Shown in pieces: positions 14,030 to 22,039 of a DNA stretch of 37,816 nt. Location of the stretch: positions 1-37,816 of the forward strand of contig NZ_JOCF01000098.1 in NCBI RefSeq assembly GCF_000720635.1. Direction: 5' to 3'. The stretch's first letter is position 1. Each line of letters starts with the position of its first letter. The position numbers were made by a program, and so were the translations under genes. Under the pieces are notes generated by a model. It saw only the letters and a list, made by a program, of their open reading frames with translations. It did no database searches and had not been told where the DNA came from. The stretch is from Streptomyces sp. NRRL WC-3742 (GTDB lineage: Bacteria; Actinomycetota; Actinomycetes; Streptomycetales; Streptomycetaceae).

Positions 14030-14215
14030 ATGACCACCGACCTTAGCGTTTACGTGGCACCCGCACCCGTCGCCGCCGACCGCCCGGCGCTCACTCCTCC
14101 GCCCGCCGGCTGGGCGCTCGTACCGGCCCCGGCCGCCGAGGACCTGGCGGCGATCTGCTCGGCGCTGAACTCGCCGGGCCGTGCCGACTTCTTCACCGAC
14201 AGCTCCGCGGCCTGA
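14030..14215 (+). CDS. Small hypothetical protein, 61 residues
   Basis: ATG with GGAGGGACC immediately upstream, a very good ribosome site. The product begins MTTDLSVYVAPAPVAADRPA, is Ala/Pro-rich in its first half and ends with a short helical and polar segment (AEDLAAICSALNSPG, then RADFFTDSSAA). It is transcribed away from parA, whose operator arrays lie upstream, so it may share that regulation. A perfect 15-bp hairpin follows. Family not recognised. Confidence 0.65.
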   Translation: MTTDLSVYVAPAPVAADRPALTPPPAGWALVPAPAAEDLAAICSALNSPGRADFFTDSSAA

Positions 14216-14236
14216 CCGTCCGCCAGGTCCCATGAT

Positions 14237-14270
14237 GCGGCCCCCGGAACCAGTCGGTTCCGGGGGCCGC
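14237..14270. terminator. Bidirectional terminator
   Basis: GCGGCCCCCGGAACC-AGTC-GGTTCCGGGGGCCGC, perfect 15-bp arms, between convergent genes ending at 14215 and 14305. Confidence 0.8.
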
Positions 14271-14291
14271 AGTGCTACACCTCGAGTAATT

Positions 14292-14307
14292 TGGCGTGTG
14301 CACGCTA
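14292..14307. promoter_or_regulatory. Dispersed 16-bp inverted repeat, site 6
   Basis: TGGCGTGTGCACGCTA, one change. Its last three bases encode the minus-strand TAG stop of the cell-wall hydrolase gene. Confidence 0.7.
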
Positions 14308-15354
14308 AGCCGGACGGGTTGCCCCGACTAGACCCCCGCTCGTGTAGAGCGGGACGATCTGCACGTTTTTTCCCGTTTTGGGGGCTTCGATCACCTGCCC
14401 GTCGCCGTAGTACATGACGACGTGATAGGAGTCGGCACCGCTGCCGCTGTGGCTGTAGAAGATGAGGTCGCCCGGAACCAGAGCGCCCATCGGGACCGGG
14501 CGGGAGGCCGTCGCGGTGTACTGGTCGCCCGCCGTCCGGGGGAGGTGAATGGTCTGCCACCAGGCGTTTTGCACGAGACTGCTGCAATCGAAACCCGAGT
14601 GCGACGACGCGAAACACGAGCCGCCCAGCATCCCGTTGGCCCCGTCGCAGTAACCGTTGGTGGGGCCGCTGGGGGAGCCTCCGCCCCAGACGTACGGGAG
14701 GCCGACGTAGGTCGCGGCCTTGCGTACGGCGTCCGCGCCGGCGCCGCTTCCGTTCACCGGGGGCGGCGCTGAGACGGCGACCCATTCCGCGGTTTTGGCC
14801 TTGATCTTGGCCACGTAGTCCAGCGTTTCCCGGTACGGCGGGACACCGTTGTACTTCTGCACGGCACCCCACCCCGCGTTGTAGCCGGCCAGGGCCAGCG
14901 CCACGTTCCCGCCCGGGTACCCGCTCGCCCGCGCCTGGCCGAACAGGCTGCACATGTAACGGCCGAGGGCCATCACCGCGTCTCCGACGTCGTGCGGGGA
15001 AGCGGTGCCGTTCCCGTCGTCGTCCCGTCCGTACGTCGCCCACGTGCTGTCGATGAACTGGGCGGGACCCTTCGCCGTCCCGCTCGCTGTCGGCGGCCCG
15101 TCCCTGTCCTCGAAACCTGACTCCGCCCAGAGCTGGGCGGCGACCAGGGCCGGCGACTCGTCCTGCGGGCAGAGCGCGGCCGCCCGCTGCACCCACGGCA
15201 GATAGGCCGCAGGGATGGCGCCCTCCTTGATGCCTCCGGGCACGGCGGCCGCCGAGGCGCTGGTACCGCTGCCGCCGATGGCTGCGGTGCCGACCACCAC
15301 CAACAGAACGAACCCGGCCCCCGCCGCCCCCACCCCTGCCGCGAGCTTCTTCAC
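14305..15354 (-). CDS. Bifunctional cell-wall hydrolase (SLT + NlpC/P60)
   Basis: 349 residues; GTG start in a GTGA overlap with the upstream regulator, GGGGGGAG seven bases upstream. An N-terminal signal/anchor (LAAGVGAAGAGFVLLVVVG) comes first. A soluble lytic transglycosylase domain follows (about 50-190: AESGF with likely catalytic Glu78, KGPAQF, ALAGYNAGWGAV). Last is an NlpC/P60 peptidase (about 205-340: GFDCSSLV with Cys257, SYHVVMYYGDG with His311). It should cut both glycan and peptide crosslinks outside the cell. Such VirB1-like enzymes open the wall for Gram-positive T4SS. It is encoded divergently from the T4SS operon and coupled to the probable tra regulator. Confidence 0.9.
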   Translation of the reverse strand: MKKLAAGVGAAGAGFVLLVVVGTAAIGGSGTSASAAAVPGGIKEGAIPAAYLPWVQRAAALCPQDESPALVAAQLWAESGFEDRDGPPTASGTAKGPAQFIDSTWATYGRDDDGNGTASPHDVGDAVMALGRYMCSLFGQARASGYPGGNVALALAGYNAGWGAVQKYNGVPPYRETLDYVAKIKAKTAEWVAVSAPPPVNGSGAGADAVRKAATYVGLPYVWGGGSPSGPTNGYCDGANGMLGGSCFASSHSGFDCSSLVQNAWWQTIHLPRTAGDQYTATASRPVPMGALVPGDLIFYSHSGSGADSYHVVMYYGDGQVIEAPKTGKNVQIVPLYTSGGLVGATRPA

Positions 15355-15806
15355 GTCCGCTCCCCCCTCGTCCGTACGGCCTCGGTCTTGCGCGCCTCCC
15401 GCCCGGCCCGCCACGCGGCCGTCCACGCCTTCGCGCTGACGCCATACGCGGCCGCCCACCGGGCCAGCGCACGCACGCCGTACATGCCGGCCTCAACCTT
15501 GCTCACCATCCCCGCCGACACCCCGACCGCCTCCGCAACCTGCCGTTGCGTCAACCCCGTACGCCGTCGCAGCACCCTAAGGGTGACGGCCCCTCCCGGG
15601 GGCGAGAGATCGGTGATCGGCACGCCGAGGGCGACCGCCAGGGCCCGGGTCACCCGGGCGGACGGGTGACGCGACCCGGTCTCAGCATTTCGGACGGTTT
15701 CGGGCGAAACCCCTGCGATCAGGGCGAGTTGAGCCCTGCTGAGACCACACGCCTGTCGGAGCGCCTGCATACGGTCTCCCCGGAACTCGCTTGTTCGCTT
15801 CCCCAT
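15351..15806 (-). CDS. Tandem double-HTH XRE regulator
   Basis: 151 residues from MGKRTSEFRGDRM; weak ribosome site GGGAA. Two consecutive Cro/C1-type HTH domains: about 13-66 (LSRAQLALIAGVSPETVRNA) and about 72-125 (LTQRQVAEAVGVSAGMVSKV), with an Arg-rich tail. It lies 86 bp from the first gene of the T4SS operon, divergently transcribed, with an inverted repeat between. It is therefore the best candidate for repressor of transfer genes and of itself and the coupled wall hydrolase. The carrier of the family is clear; the regulatory target is inferred from position. Confidence 0.8.
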   Translation of the reverse strand: MGKRTSEFRGDRMQALRQACGLSRAQLALIAGVSPETVRNAETGSRHPSARVTRALAVALGVPITDLSPPGGAVTLRVLRRRTGLTQRQVAEAVGVSAGMVSKVEAGMYGVRALARWAAAYGVSAKAWTAAWRAGREARKTEAVRTRGERT

Positions 15807-15839
15807 CGGTTCCCAACTTTTATCAGTACGATGCCTCAG

Positions 15840-15859
15840 TAGCAGATGGTAGTCTGCGA
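15840..15859. promoter_or_regulatory. Candidate operator of divergent tra promoter
   Basis: TAGCAGA-TGGTAG-TCTGCGA, 7-bp arms with one mismatch, midway between the double-HTH gene and the T4SS operon. Confidence 0.5.
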
Positions 15860-15892
15860 AGAGTTCAACCTAGGCTCACATTGGGGGATGTG

Positions 15893-16366
15893 ATGAAAGA
15901 TCAGAACCTCAAGGCCCCCGAATCCTCCCGCCTCCCGACACGGTGGTACGCCGTGATCGGGGCCCACGGCGGGGCGGGGGTCACGACCGTGACCCGACTC
16001 CTCGACCCGTCCAGGGACGGCAGCGCGGTTGAGCTCCAACCCGGCGCCGCCCTGCCGCACTCCTACATCCCAATCGTGGTGGCCAGGTCCACGGCGTACG
16101 GCCTCCTCAAGGCCAGCGAGCTGCTGGGCCGCTGGCACCCGGGTCTGCCTCGGCCGTACCTGGTGCTGGTGCGTGACGCGCCTCTCCGGCCGCCGCTGCC
16201 GGCGCGCTACCGCACCCGGGTCCTCGGCGCCCGGACGCTCGGCGTCGCCACGGTCCCCTACCTGTACCGGCTCCGCCTCGTGGACACCCCCGAGGAAGCC
16301 CTGACCCACCGCCCCGTCGCCCGGGCCAGCAGCTCGCTGCGGGCCCAACTGGGCGTCACCGCCTGA
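15893..16366 (+). CDS. P-loop-like protein, DUF6668 type
   Basis: 157 residues; ATG with GGGGG five to six bases upstream. After a short N-terminus comes WYAVIGAHGGAGVTTVTRLL (18-37), a Walker-A-like loop resembling MinD/ParA-type sequences but without the canonical lysine arrangement GxxGxGK[ST]. Nucleotide binding is therefore doubtful. The rest contains strands IPIVVARSTAYGL and YLVLVRDAP. Similar proteins precede T4SS genes on actinobacterial elements, which I recall as DUF6668. It is the first gene of the T4SS operon, so it may help assembly or regulation. Confidence 0.65.
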   Translation: MKDQNLKAPESSRLPTRWYAVIGAHGGAGVTTVTRLLDPSRDGSAVELQPGAALPHSYIPIVVARSTAYGLLKASELLGRWHPGLPRPYLVLVRDAPLRPPLPARYRTRVLGARTLGVATVPYLYRLRLVDTPEEALTHRPVARASSSLRAQLGVTA

Positions 16367-16382
16367 CCTGAGAGGACACCGC

Positions 16383-16706
16383 ATGTCCCTGCTGTACGCC
16401 GCCTACGACCACGCGACGGCCCTGCTGGCCGGACCGACCCCTACGCCCGCGCCACTCTTCGAGAACCCCCCGCCCAAGGCCCCGCCGGGCATGGAGGGCA
16501 CGTTCACGGACTGGGTGTCCTGGGCGAAGTACGTCGGGATGGTCTGCGGCATCTTGGGCTTGATCGCCTGCGGCATCATGATGACGATCGGCCGCCGCAA
16601 CCGCGCCCACCTGTCCGCCGAGGGTGCCTCCGGCCTGGTCTGGGTCATCGCCGGCATCTCCGCGATCACCCTGTCCGTGTCCGTCGTCACCGCGATGATG
16701 GGATGA
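16383..16706 (+). CDS. VirB2/TrbC-like two-helix membrane protein
   Basis: 107 residues; GAGAGGAC upstream of the ATG. A Pro-rich extracytoplasmic N-terminus (TPTPAPLFENPPPKAPPG) precedes two membrane helices (about 48-70 YVGMVCGILGLIACGIMMTI and 84-106 GLVWVIAGISAITLSVSVV). A short basic loop RRNRAHLS joins them. This size and hairpin topology match VirB2/TrbC pilin-like or PrgF-like subunits of T4SS. Assignment rests on topology and operon position between the P-loop-like protein and a VirB8-like gene. Confidence 0.6.
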   Translation: MSLLYAAYDHATALLAGPTPTPAPLFENPPPKAPPGMEGTFTDWVSWAKYVGMVCGILGLIACGIMMTIGRRNRAHLSAEGASGLVWVIAGISAITLSVSVVTAMMG

Positions 16707-16713
16707 CAGGCCG

Positions 16714-17478
16714 ATGACCCTGGAACTCCAGCACGCTGCACAACGGCGGATGCGCCGGATCATCGCCGGCCTGGTCGCCCTGGTCCTGATCCTCGTCGGC
16801 GGCGTGGTCGCCCTGGTCCTCGGCCGGGACGACCCGAAGCCGGCGGCCGCACCGACCACGCCCGCCGTCGCCCCCGCCGCCTCGGGTACCCCGGTGCCCC
16901 TGCCCACCGAGGCCCCGGCCACGACCTACACCGCACCCACGATCTGGGTCAACCTGCCTGCGGGCGCCACCAAGCGGGACGGCCTGCCCGTCCAGTTCGC
17001 CCACACCCCGGAAGGTGCCGCCGCCGTCGCCGTCGCGGCGGTCCGCTCCGGGTGGACCTGGGACCCCACCGCAGCCGAACGCGCCGCCGGCGTCTACTCG
17101 GCGTCCGCCGACCTCGCGGCGATGCGCGAGCTGGCCCGGCAGTCCACCGAGGAATCCCGGGCCTCGGCCGGCCTGCCCCGCACCGGGGACCTGCCCCCCG
17201 GCGCCCGCCTGGCACCGGCCGTGATCGGCGTCCAGTGGACCCCGGTCAGCGCCGATGAGGTCAACGTGGCCGTCCTCGCCCGGGTCACCTACTCCACCGG
17301 CAACGGCTCGCCCGACACGACGCACCTGATCTCCGTCCTGTCGCCGATCGTCTGGAGCGAGGGGGACTGGCACACCAAGGCCGGGAACCCGGGCAAGGCG
17401 CCGGAACCGTTCGACCTCGGCAACCCCGCCTTCAACTCGGCCGGGTGGCGGGCGATTCAGGAAGGCGACGCCCGATGA
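16714..17478 (+). CDS. VirB8/TcpC-like conjugation protein
   Basis: 254 residues, ATG 8 bp after the previous stop. A short basic N-terminus (QRRMRR) and one membrane segment (about 15-36, IIAGLVALVLILVGGVVALV) are followed by a Pro/Ala/Thr linker. A C-terminal extracytoplasmic domain (about 75-245) ends with strands NVAVLARVTYST, THLISVLSPIVW and GDWHTKA. This layout and the late NTF2-like strand pattern are those of VirB8/TcpC assembly factors. Its last codons overlap the next gene as ATGA. Role inferred: scaffold of the secretion channel. Confidence 0.65.
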   Translation: MTLELQHAAQRRMRRIIAGLVALVLILVGGVVALVLGRDDPKPAAAPTTPAVAPAASGTPVPLPTEAPATTYTAPTIWVNLPAGATKRDGLPVQFAHTPEGAAAVAVAAVRSGWTWDPTAAERAAGVYSASADLAAMRELARQSTEESRASAGLPRTGDLPPGARLAPAVIGVQWTPVSADEVNVAVLARVTYSTGNGSPDTTHLISVLSPIVWSEGDWHTKAGNPGKAPEPFDLGNPAFNSAGWRAIQEGDAR

Positions 17479-19040
17479 GGGTCGGCCGAATTCTGCTAGC
17501 CGTCCTGTCGCTGGCTCTTCTCCTGCCAATGTCCTCTGCCTCGGCGGCGCCTAAGTGGGACATTGTCCCCAAGGGCGCCTGTTCGGCGATCCTGACGCCC
17601 CTCGTCGGCGGCAACACCGAGGCAGGAAAGCTCGGATGCCAGGGCGCCAAAAAGCTCGCCGAAGGGGCGGGGGCCGTCGTCGACGCGGGCAAAAAAGCCG
17701 TCTCCGATGCACTGGAAAGCACCGTCGTAAAGCCGATGGCTGACGGTGCGAAGGATTTCGCGAATCAGATCGTCAAAACCTCCCTCACCTGGTGGCTCAC
17801 CACACCGAGCGTCCAGGTCAAGGACTCCGGAGTCATGGCGACAAAGGACGTCAAAACCGAGGGCGGCGGAACGGTGAAGTTCTCGCTGCAAGCGATCTGC
17901 CTGGGTGTCGGCCAGATGATCGCCGTGCTCCTGGTGATGGGCCAGGGCATCCGCGCGATCGTCCAGCGCAAGGGGAAACCGCTGGCCGACGCGGTGAAGG
18001 GCCTCGTAGTCAATGCCCTGGTCTGCACAGTCGGCGTCGTGGTCATTGACTCCATGCTCCTGGCCTCCGATCAACTCACCGTCGCCATCGTCGACGGCGC
18101 CTTTGACGGTACGGACGTGCTGAGCGACAAAATGATCAAAATGCTGATTCCTGTCGGCGGTTTCAACCCCTTCGCGCTGCTGCTGATGGCACTCATTGTG
18201 GCGCTGATCGGGGTAGTGCAGTTCTGCATGCTGTTCGTCCGTCAGGCTGCGATTCCGATTCAAGCGCTTTTGCTGCCCATCGCGGGGTCGGGCCAGATCG
18301 GTGGCGAGAAGTCACGGCAATGGCTCCCCCGGCTCTACACCTCGATTTTCACGGTGATCGCCTACAAGCCGTGTGCGGCGCTGATTATCTGCGCCGGTTT
18401 CGTCGAAATGCAGAACTCCACTGCACTGGTCGACTGGATGCGCGGCCTGGTGACGCTGGCGCTTTCCGTGATCGCCCTGAAATCCCTGATGGGGCTTTTC
18501 GCACCGCTCGGGGCAGCGACCGCCGGGGCGACGGCCGGCGGATTCGCAGGCGCACTCTCCGGCGTCGCGTCGTCGGTGATGATGAGCCGTGGTGGTGGCG
18601 GCGGTGGCGGCGGTGAGCCGGCCTCCGCCGTGAACCACGCAGCAGCGATGGCCAAGGGCGGCCCGGCCGGCGGCGGTGGCACCGCTGCGGCTGCCGCGAA
18701 CCCCGCAACGGCGGCCGCTGCTGCCGGTGTTGGCGCCGTCCAGGCGGCCAAGGACAAGGCCGGCGGCGCCATGGGCCAGGACGGCGGCGGCGTTCCCCAG
18801 CAGACCCGCCAGGGCCAGGACCAGGGGAAGGGGAAGGGCGGCCAGGACGGCGGCTCGTCCTCGGCCTCGACCACCGGAGCGGACGGCGGCGGGCCCGGCG
18901 GGTCCGGCAGCACGCCGAACGCCGCTGCGGCGCCCCGGTCAACCGGCGGCGTCAACGTCGCCATCGTCGCGGCGGAAGCCGGCCGCCAGGCCGCCAAGGG
19001 CGCCGGAAGCACCATGAGCGAAGGGAGCCAGAATCCGTGA
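17475..19040 (+). CDS. VirB6/TrbL-like polytopic channel protein
   Basis: 521 residues; ATG overlapping the previous stop, GGAAGG upstream. An N-terminal signal-like segment (ILLAVLSLALLLPMSSASA) is followed by a soluble part. A block of five to six hydrophobic helices spans roughly 140-370 (e.g. GQMIAVLLVMGQG, FALLLMALIVALIGVVQF, IPIQALLLPIAG, LVTLALSVIALKSLMG). The Gly/Ala/Gln-rich, low-complexity C-terminal 150 residues include a GGGGGGG run. VirB6/TrbL proteins form the inner-membrane channel platform of T4SS; this has their size and order. Coupled to the next gene by GTGA. Confidence 0.75.
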   Translation: MRVGRILLAVLSLALLLPMSSASAAPKWDIVPKGACSAILTPLVGGNTEAGKLGCQGAKKLAEGAGAVVDAGKKAVSDALESTVVKPMADGAKDFANQIVKTSLTWWLTTPSVQVKDSGVMATKDVKTEGGGTVKFSLQAICLGVGQMIAVLLVMGQGIRAIVQRKGKPLADAVKGLVVNALVCTVGVVVIDSMLLASDQLTVAIVDGAFDGTDVLSDKMIKMLIPVGGFNPFALLLMALIVALIGVVQFCMLFVRQAAIPIQALLLPIAGSGQIGGEKSRQWLPRLYTSIFTVIAYKPCAALIICAGFVEMQNSTALVDWMRGLVTLALSVIALKSLMGLFAPLGAATAGATAGGFAGALSGVASSVMMSRGGGGGGGGEPASAVNHAAAMAKGGPAGGGGTAAAAANPATAAAAAGVGAVQAAKDKAGGAMGQDGGGVPQQTRQGQDQGKGKGGQDGGSSSASTTGADGGGPGGSGSTPNAAAAPRSTGGVNVAIVAAEAGRQAAKGAGSTMSEGSQNP

Positions 19041-20488
19041 GCACCACACAGCAGACACCGGCGAGGCTGTACGGCGGGTGGCGCAAGAGCAAGACGATGG
19101 GCATCGGCCTGCTGAACACGGGTCAGACCGTGATTGTCGTCGTCGCGATCCTGCTGCCGATCTTCATCGTCAACGCGGCGGGGATGACGACGCTCGTCGT
19201 CACGGTGCCCGTCGCCCTGGTCGTCATCGCCCTGGCGTGCTGGCAGCGGCATGGGATGCCGCTGCTGGATCTGGCGGTGGGCCGCGTGCGCTGGCAGTGG
19301 GCGCACTGGCGCGGTGAGACGTCGTACCGGGGCCTCTACCTGCCGCACCCCCGGGTGCTCGACCTGCCCGGCGTGCTCGCGCCCACCAAGCTGCTGCGGG
19401 TGGAGGACACCGGCAGCGGCGGCGGTCGTGCCGGGCTGATCTGGAACCAGGCCACCGGGCAGTTCGCTGCCACCCTGCTGCTGTCGCCGAACGGCACGCT
19501 GCTGTCGGCCCGGGGCCAGGCTGAGAGTCAGGTGTCGTCCTGGGCTGACACCCTGGCCCGTCTCGCTGATGAGGACGCGGTGGACGCCGCCACCGTGACG
19601 ATGCAGATCACCCCCGCCTCCGGGGCGGCGCTCGCCGATCACGCGCGGGAGCGGATGGCCTCCGGTGCACCGGCCCTCGCGAAGGCGACCCTGCGCGAGC
19701 TGGTGGATGCCACCCCTCGGGCCAGTGCCACGATGGCGGCCTGGTTCACCCTCGTGATGAACCCGGCCAAGGCGGCGGAGAAGCCCTCAACCCCGGCCGA
19801 GGCCGCCGCCGAGGCGCTTCGGTGCCTGGACGGCGTGGACCTCGGCGGCGCCGGCGCGGACGTGCTCCGGCGGGCAACCGACACGGACCTGATCCGCATC
19901 GTGCGCGGCGCGTTCCGTCCTCACGAACTGGACGCCCCCGCCGCAGAGATCGCCGAACTGACCTGGGATGAGGCTGGCCCCGTCGCTGCGGACGACTGGC
20001 AGACCCGGTACGACCACGACGGCTACTCGTCGGTGACCTGGGTCCTGCGCGAAGCACCGCGCAAGGCGGTCCCGTACTCCGTGCTGCTGCCACTCCTCGC
20101 CCCCGGCAGGTTCAGCCGGAGGATCACGATCGGTTACCGCGTGCTGCCGACCGAGGAAGCGGCCGCGGTGGTGCAGCGAGAGGTCAACGCCTCTGACGCC
20201 CGCCAGGAGTACCGCACGCAGACCCGCCGCAGCACCACCCGGCGTGAGCGCGCGGACGCCGAGGCGGCCGACCGCACCGCGCATCAGGAGGCGCACGGTG
20301 CCGGGCTCGTGCAGTGGACCATCCACGTGACGACCACCGCACGCCCGGAGGACCTGGAGGCGGCGAAGCGGGAAGTCGAGCAGATCGCCAAGAAGTCCGG
20401 CGGGCTGCGGTTCAGGTTCGCCTACCACAGCCAGGCGGCGGCGTTCGCGGCCGGCCTGCCGGTCGGCGTCCACCCGCTCGCGGCCTGA
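19037..20488 (+). CDS. SCO6880-family protein (VirB4 N-terminal half)
   Basis: 483 residues, GTG in a GTGA overlap. A PrgI-like N-terminus with two membrane helices (about 31-70: VIVVVAILLPIFIV and LVVTVPVALVVIALACW) is followed by a mixed alpha/beta domain. The domain contains the TKLLRVED strand, a SQVSSWADTLARL segment and a late Arg-rich region. I recognise it as the SCO6880 type, which sits directly upstream of the T4SS ATPase in Streptomyces. It seems to correspond to PrgI plus the N-terminal domain of VirB4, here separate from the ATPase. It should anchor the ATPase to the membrane. Confidence 0.75.
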   Translation: MSTTQQTPARLYGGWRKSKTMGIGLLNTGQTVIVVVAILLPIFIVNAAGMTTLVVTVPVALVVIALACWQRHGMPLLDLAVGRVRWQWAHWRGETSYRGLYLPHPRVLDLPGVLAPTKLLRVEDTGSGGGRAGLIWNQATGQFAATLLLSPNGTLLSARGQAESQVSSWADTLARLADEDAVDAATVTMQITPASGAALADHARERMASGAPALAKATLRELVDATPRASATMAAWFTLVMNPAKAAEKPSTPAEAAAEALRCLDGVDLGGAGADVLRRATDTDLIRIVRGAFRPHELDAPAAEIAELTWDEAGPVAADDWQTRYDHDGYSSVTWVLREAPRKAVPYSVLLPLLAPGRFSRRITIGYRVLPTEEAAAVVQREVNASDARQEYRTQTRRSTTRRERADAEAADRTAHQEAHGAGLVQWTIHVTTTARPEDLEAAKREVEQIAKKSGGLRFRFAYHSQAAAFAAGLPVGVHPLAA

Positions 20489-20512
20489 CGGCCAGGAAGG
20501 AAAGGAGACACC

Positions 20513-22039
20513 GTGCGCAAGACGAAGCGCGGCGCGCGACGGGGTTCCCGGCTTTTCGACGAAGCCGGGACCCCCGCCGCTGCGGCGGAGCCTACCCCGT
20601 GGCAGCTCAACCGGCGTGTAGTGGCCCCTCGGAAGGGATGGCCGGGGGCCGCTTCCGGCCGTGCGGCGCATGTTGACCGAGGCGCCGTCTACCTCGGTAC
20701 GACGGATGAGGTTGCCGGGATTTTCCCGTACGTTCTGGGTGCCCCTCTGCCGACCGAGGGCATCCCAATTGGTCCAGACCTCTTGACCAACGAGCTGGTG
20801 TGTTTCGACCCGGCCGGCTGGGTCGGGAGGCTGGTCCAAAACCCCGGCGTCTGGGTTCAGGGACAGCCAGGATGCGGTAAGTCGGCGCTGGTCAAAAGGA
20901 TTTGCCTGGTCTACTCGTCGTACGGGTTCATGATCCTCGTTCCCGGAGACGTGAAGGGGGAGTACAGGGTCCTGGTGGAGGGATTGGGCGGCCAGGTCGT
21001 CCGGATCGGGCGCGGACTCGACAAGATCAACCCGTTGGACAGCGGGCCGCTGCGGGGCAAGTTGGCTGGACTGCGGCCCGACCAGCGCGAAACGCTTCTG
21101 GCCGAAATCAACGGTCGGCGGGCGGAGCTGCTTCACGCGCTCCTGGCGACGCCCCACGGTCTCGGCCGCCGCCCGACCGCCGCCGAGTCCAACGTGGTCG
21201 GCGCCGCCGTCTCGATGGTCGCCGAACGGCTCGCGGACGATCCGGTGGTGCCGGACGTCGTGGCGGTGCTGCGCGAGGGGCCGGCCGAACTCTGGTCGCG
21301 GCTGCTGGTGGACACCGTGGACGACTACAGGGCCCAGGTCAGGGAGGTGACGTTGGCCCTGGAGAACCTGTGCGCCGGCCCGCTGGCCGGACTGTTCGAC
21401 GGGCCGACGACCCGTCCCCTCGACCTGACGGCCCCGGCGGTGTCGGTCGACCTCTCCAGCCTGCTGACCGCTGGCGATCAGGTCGTGGCCACCGGCCTGC
21501 TGGCCACCTGGTCCTACAGTTACGGGGCGATCGACTCGGCCAGGGCGCTCGGCATGATGGACCGCCCCCTCGTCCTCCCGCTGGACGAGATGTGGCGGGC
21601 CCTGCGCGCGGGACCGGGCATGGTCGACGCCATGGACGCCATGACCAGGCTCAACCGGGCAAAGGGAGAGGTCACGCTGTTCGTGACGCACTCCTTGCGC
21701 GACCCCGAGTCGCTGTCCACCCCGGAGGACCGCGCCAAGGCGCTCGGCCTGATGGAGCGCTGTGACTCGCTGGTACTGGGCGCGCTCTCGCGCGGTGAAC
21801 TGGAGCGGGTCAACGGTCAGAAGCCGCTGACCTCCGAAGAGATCGCGCTGGTCGGCTCGTGGAGTGCCCCGGGCATCACCGGGGTTGACGGCACCACCCA
21901 ACGCCACCCCGGCCGGGGCAAATACCTGATCAAGATCGGCACACGGGCCGGTTCACCGGCCAGACTCGACCTCACCGAGGCAGAGATCCGGATGTACGAC
22001 ACCGACACCGCGATGCGACGGAGGACCAGCAGTGAATGA
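20513..22039 (+). CDS. VirB4-like T4SS ATPase
   Basis: 508 residues; GTG with AAAGGAG upstream. Walker A GQPGCGKS (117-124) is followed by SSYGFMILVPGDVKGEY and GRGLDKINPLD. Walker B PLVLPLDEMWRALR has Asp358-Glu359, and then comes VTLFVTHSLRDPESL. These are the landmarks of the VirB4/TraC ATPase domain. The usual N-terminal domain is absent and supplied by the preceding gene. It should power assembly and translocation at the cytoplasmic face of the channel. It overlaps the coupling protein gene by 8 bp. Confidence 0.88.
   Translation: MRKTKRGARRGSRLFDEAGTPAAAAEPTPWQLNRRVVAPRKGWPGAASGRAAHVDRGAVYLGTTDEVAGIFPYVLGAPLPTEGIPIGPDLLTNELVCFDPAGWVGRLVQNPGVWVQGQPGCGKSALVKRICLVYSSYGFMILVPGDVKGEYRVLVEGLGGQVVRIGRGLDKINPLDSGPLRGKLAGLRPDQRETLLAEINGRRAELLHALLATPHGLGRRPTAAESNVVGAAVSMVAERLADDPVVPDVVAVLREGPAELWSRLLVDTVDDYRAQVREVTLALENLCAGPLAGLFDGPTTRPLDLTAPAVSVDLSSLLTAGDQVVATGLLATWSYSYGAIDSARALGMMDRPLVLPLDEMWRALRAGPGMVDAMDAMTRLNRAKGEVTLFVTHSLRDPESLSTPEDRAKALGLMERCDSLVLGALSRGELERVNGQKPLTSEEIALVGSWSAPGITGVDGTTQRHPGRGKYLIKIGTRAGSPARLDLTEAEIRMYDTDTAMRRRTSSE

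Noticed and set aside
13910..15496. 528-codon minus-strand frame
   Set aside because: Out-of-frame shadow of the SLT/NlpC hydrolase that runs through its terminator and a plus-strand gene.
19787..21907. 706-codon minus-strand frame
   Set aside because: Antisense of the SCO6880-like and VirB4 ATPase genes; a GC-rich artefact.
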